DNA of 62,866 bases from Canicola haemoglobinophilus (GTDB lineage: Bacteria; Pseudomonadota; Gammaproteobacteria; Enterobacterales; Pasteurellaceae): assembly GCF_002015075.1 (NCBI RefSeq), contig NZ_MUXZ01000010.1, forward strand, positions 1 to 62,866, in the 5' to 3' direction. The number at the start of each line of letters is the position of its first letter. The first letter of the stretch is position 1. Below are positions 62,095 through 62,866 of this stretch, in pieces. The notes beneath the pieces are model-generated. The model did not search any database. It had not been told where the DNA came from and saw nothing but the letters and a program-made list of their open reading frames with translations. The position numbers were made by a program, and so were the translations under genes.

Positions 62095-62331
62095 ATGAAA
62101 AGAAGAACCTTAGAATATAAATTGACTGAACTTGCTTGGAATTATTCTGAAGGAATTATTGATATTTCTGAAATTATTTTTCTAATTAGAGAAAAAGGGA
62201 AACTTGAATCAACAAGATCTTTAATGAAATGGATATTGAAAGACTCTGCATTATCAGTAAAAAATCAAGAAAAGTCACAACAGCTAAAAAGAGAGATTAG
62301 ATGCAGATACAAGAACAAGCATTCAAATTAA
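62095..62331 (+). CDS. Unknown small protein inside the CRISPR array
   Basis: A 78-residue basic, helical protein (MKRRTLEYKLTELAWNYSEG, then IIDISEIIFLIREKGKLES). AGAAGGAATTT upstream of the ATG is a good ribosome site, so this one is probably translated. Not recognised. It lies between two groups of CRISPR repeats and could be an accessory, toxin-like or phage-derived gene; nothing in the sequence decides it. Confidence 0.6.
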   Translation: MKRRTLEYKLTELAWNYSEGIIDISEIIFLIREKGKLESTRSLMKWILKDSALSVKNQEKSQQLKREIRCRYKNKHSN

Positions 62332-62496
62332 ATATATTTAGTCGAAAGCTCCCCCGCTCTAAAGGGATTGAAACCGCATATTTCAATAATTACGCCTTGC
62401 ATTTTTAGTCGAAAGGCATTGCCCTGTTCTACATAAAATAAAGGCTGGTATCTTAACCTGCCCTTATATTTGGTTGTTTTAAATAAGCAAAATTAA

Positions 62497-62541
62497 CTAG
62501 TGGTGATTACCACAGTATTTACAAGGCTCAAAATAGCTCAT
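62497..62541 (-). CDS. Possible tiny CxxC peptide or gene remnant
   Basis: A 14-codon frame MSYFEPCKYCGNHH with a clear AGGAGAG ribosome site and an upstream TATGAT -10-like box. It has a zinc-knuckle-like CKYCGNHH. It is either a truly tiny gene or the surviving start of a longer one cut by rearrangement. Confidence 0.3.
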   Translation of the reverse strand: MSYFEPCKYCGNHH

Positions 62542-62622
62542 TGTTCTCTCCTTGTTATTTGCCTGTATCATAGCTAATAACAAGGAAAGGTAAGATAAAG
62601 TGTAAATTTGTGAACAATGTCG

Positions 62623-62866
62623 GAGCCTCTCCCATAATTTGTGTAAATACCTGTTTCTGGAGATAATACATCTAGACACAGGTATTTTATTATGAACGAA
62701 AAACAACTCCACGCCTTGGCAGCGGAATTTGCCAAAACCTTAAAAACCCCAGAAGACCTTAATCAGTTTTCACGAATGCTCAAAAAAATCACGGTAGAAG
62801 CGGCGTTAAATGGTGAGCTGACCGACCACCTTGGCTATGAAAAGCATCAGCCCAGAAAAGGCAAAA
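62623..62866 (+). mobile_element. IS256-family element, one end (right copy)
   Basis: Exact reverse complement of 1-244. The terminus starts GAGCCTCTCCCATAATT at 62623. It ends the CRISPR remnant region, so an IS lies directly beside the broken array. Confidence 0.85.
62692..62866 (+). CDS. IS256/mutator-type transposase, N-terminal part (second copy)
   Basis: 58 codons beginning MNEKQLHALAAEFAKTLK, identical to the left-end copy and cut by the window edge at the same base. The ATG at 62692 lies 69 bp inside the IS terminus. Activity cannot be judged without the rest. Confidence 0.8.
   Translation, partial: MNEKQLHALAAEFAKTLKTPEDLNQFSRMLKKITVEAALNGELTDHLGYEKHQPRKGK

Larger units (their letters stand above)
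61672..62431 (+). CRISPR. Degraded CRISPR array (three 37-bp repeats plus two divergent ones)
   Basis: Three identical 37-bp repeats lie at 61672-61708, 61744-61780 and 61815-61851. They begin GTCGAAAGACACTGCCCTG and end GGGATTGAGAC, with spacers of 35 and 34 bp. After a 489-bp segment with two small genes, a variant repeat lies at 62341-62374 (GTCGAAAGCTCCCCCG...GGGATTGAAAC, 34 bp). A 33-bp spacer follows, then a truncated repeat at 62408-62431. No adaptation genes are in the window. The first repeat is inside the cas10 frame. Confidence 0.9.

Noticed and set aside
1..62866. Composite transposon formed by the two IS copies
   Set aside because: The 62-kb interior is core chromosome with essential genes. 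Contig ends at a shared repeat explain it better.

Overview
The window is chromosomal DNA of a Pasteurellaceae bacterium, almost certainly a Haemophilus. It is AT-rich and scattered with the 9-bp Haemophilus uptake signal AAGTGCGGT (or its complement), often as facing pairs that form terminators. The proteins closely resemble H. influenzae ones. The many short, mixed gene blocks suggest a relative such as H. parainfluenzae or H. haemolyticus as readily as H. influenzae itself; I cannot settle the species.

Layout. 1-244 and 62623-62866 are inverted copies of one end of the same IS256-family element, so the window ends look like a contig broken at a repeat. 0.2-25.2 kb is housekeeping: recN (paired LexA boxes) and nadK, divergent grpE, then bcp, dapA-bamC, holD-rimI, rsmC, rpsB-tsf, a protein-quality block transcribed tig-clpP-clpX-lon-ppiD, kbp, an isolated pilB behind a competence-type CRP-S site, corB, ffh and a SulP transporter.

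25.4-36.1 kb is a 10.7-kb integrated element. It sits in the 3' end of tRNA-Ser(GGA) between 15-bp direct repeats and starts with a tyrosine integrase. It has a P4-satellite layout: AlpA regulators, an Ogr/Delta-type zinc-finger activator, an Icd-like gene, an alpha-like SF3 helicase and downstream iterons. Unlike P4 it also carries its own P2-type major capsid gene, directly after a helical protein that could be a Sid-like size determinant or scaffold. The capsid operon is preceded by a promoter with an inverted repeat centred near -54, where Ogr/Delta proteins bind. I see no terminase, portal or tail genes, so it would need a P2/HP1-like helper. A gpS-like phage remnant at 46.4 kb shows that such phages have been in this lineage. 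This element is the most interesting object in the window.

36.1-60.1 kb returns to core genes: ruvC, a lipoprotein, yebC-nudB, aspS, cmoA, an anaerobic-looking pepE-dcuC-abgA set with an FNR-like box, folD, tRNA-Pro and tRNA-Arg. Then comes a long leftward series: fabZ-lpxA-lpxB-rnhB, a three-enzyme phospholipid module (CDP-alcohol phosphatidyltransferase, acyltransferase, CdsA-like), an SLC13 transporter, mog, glnB and an AI-2E/PerM protein. argG and an NAD(P)-binding protein follow upstream.

60.3-62.4 kb is a wrecked type III CRISPR-Cas locus. A cas10 gene is cut off before its GGDD cyclase motif and fused to a CRISPR repeat. Three 37-bp repeats, a 489-bp segment with two unknown small genes, and two divergent or truncated repeats follow, then the second IS copy. 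No other cas gene is present.
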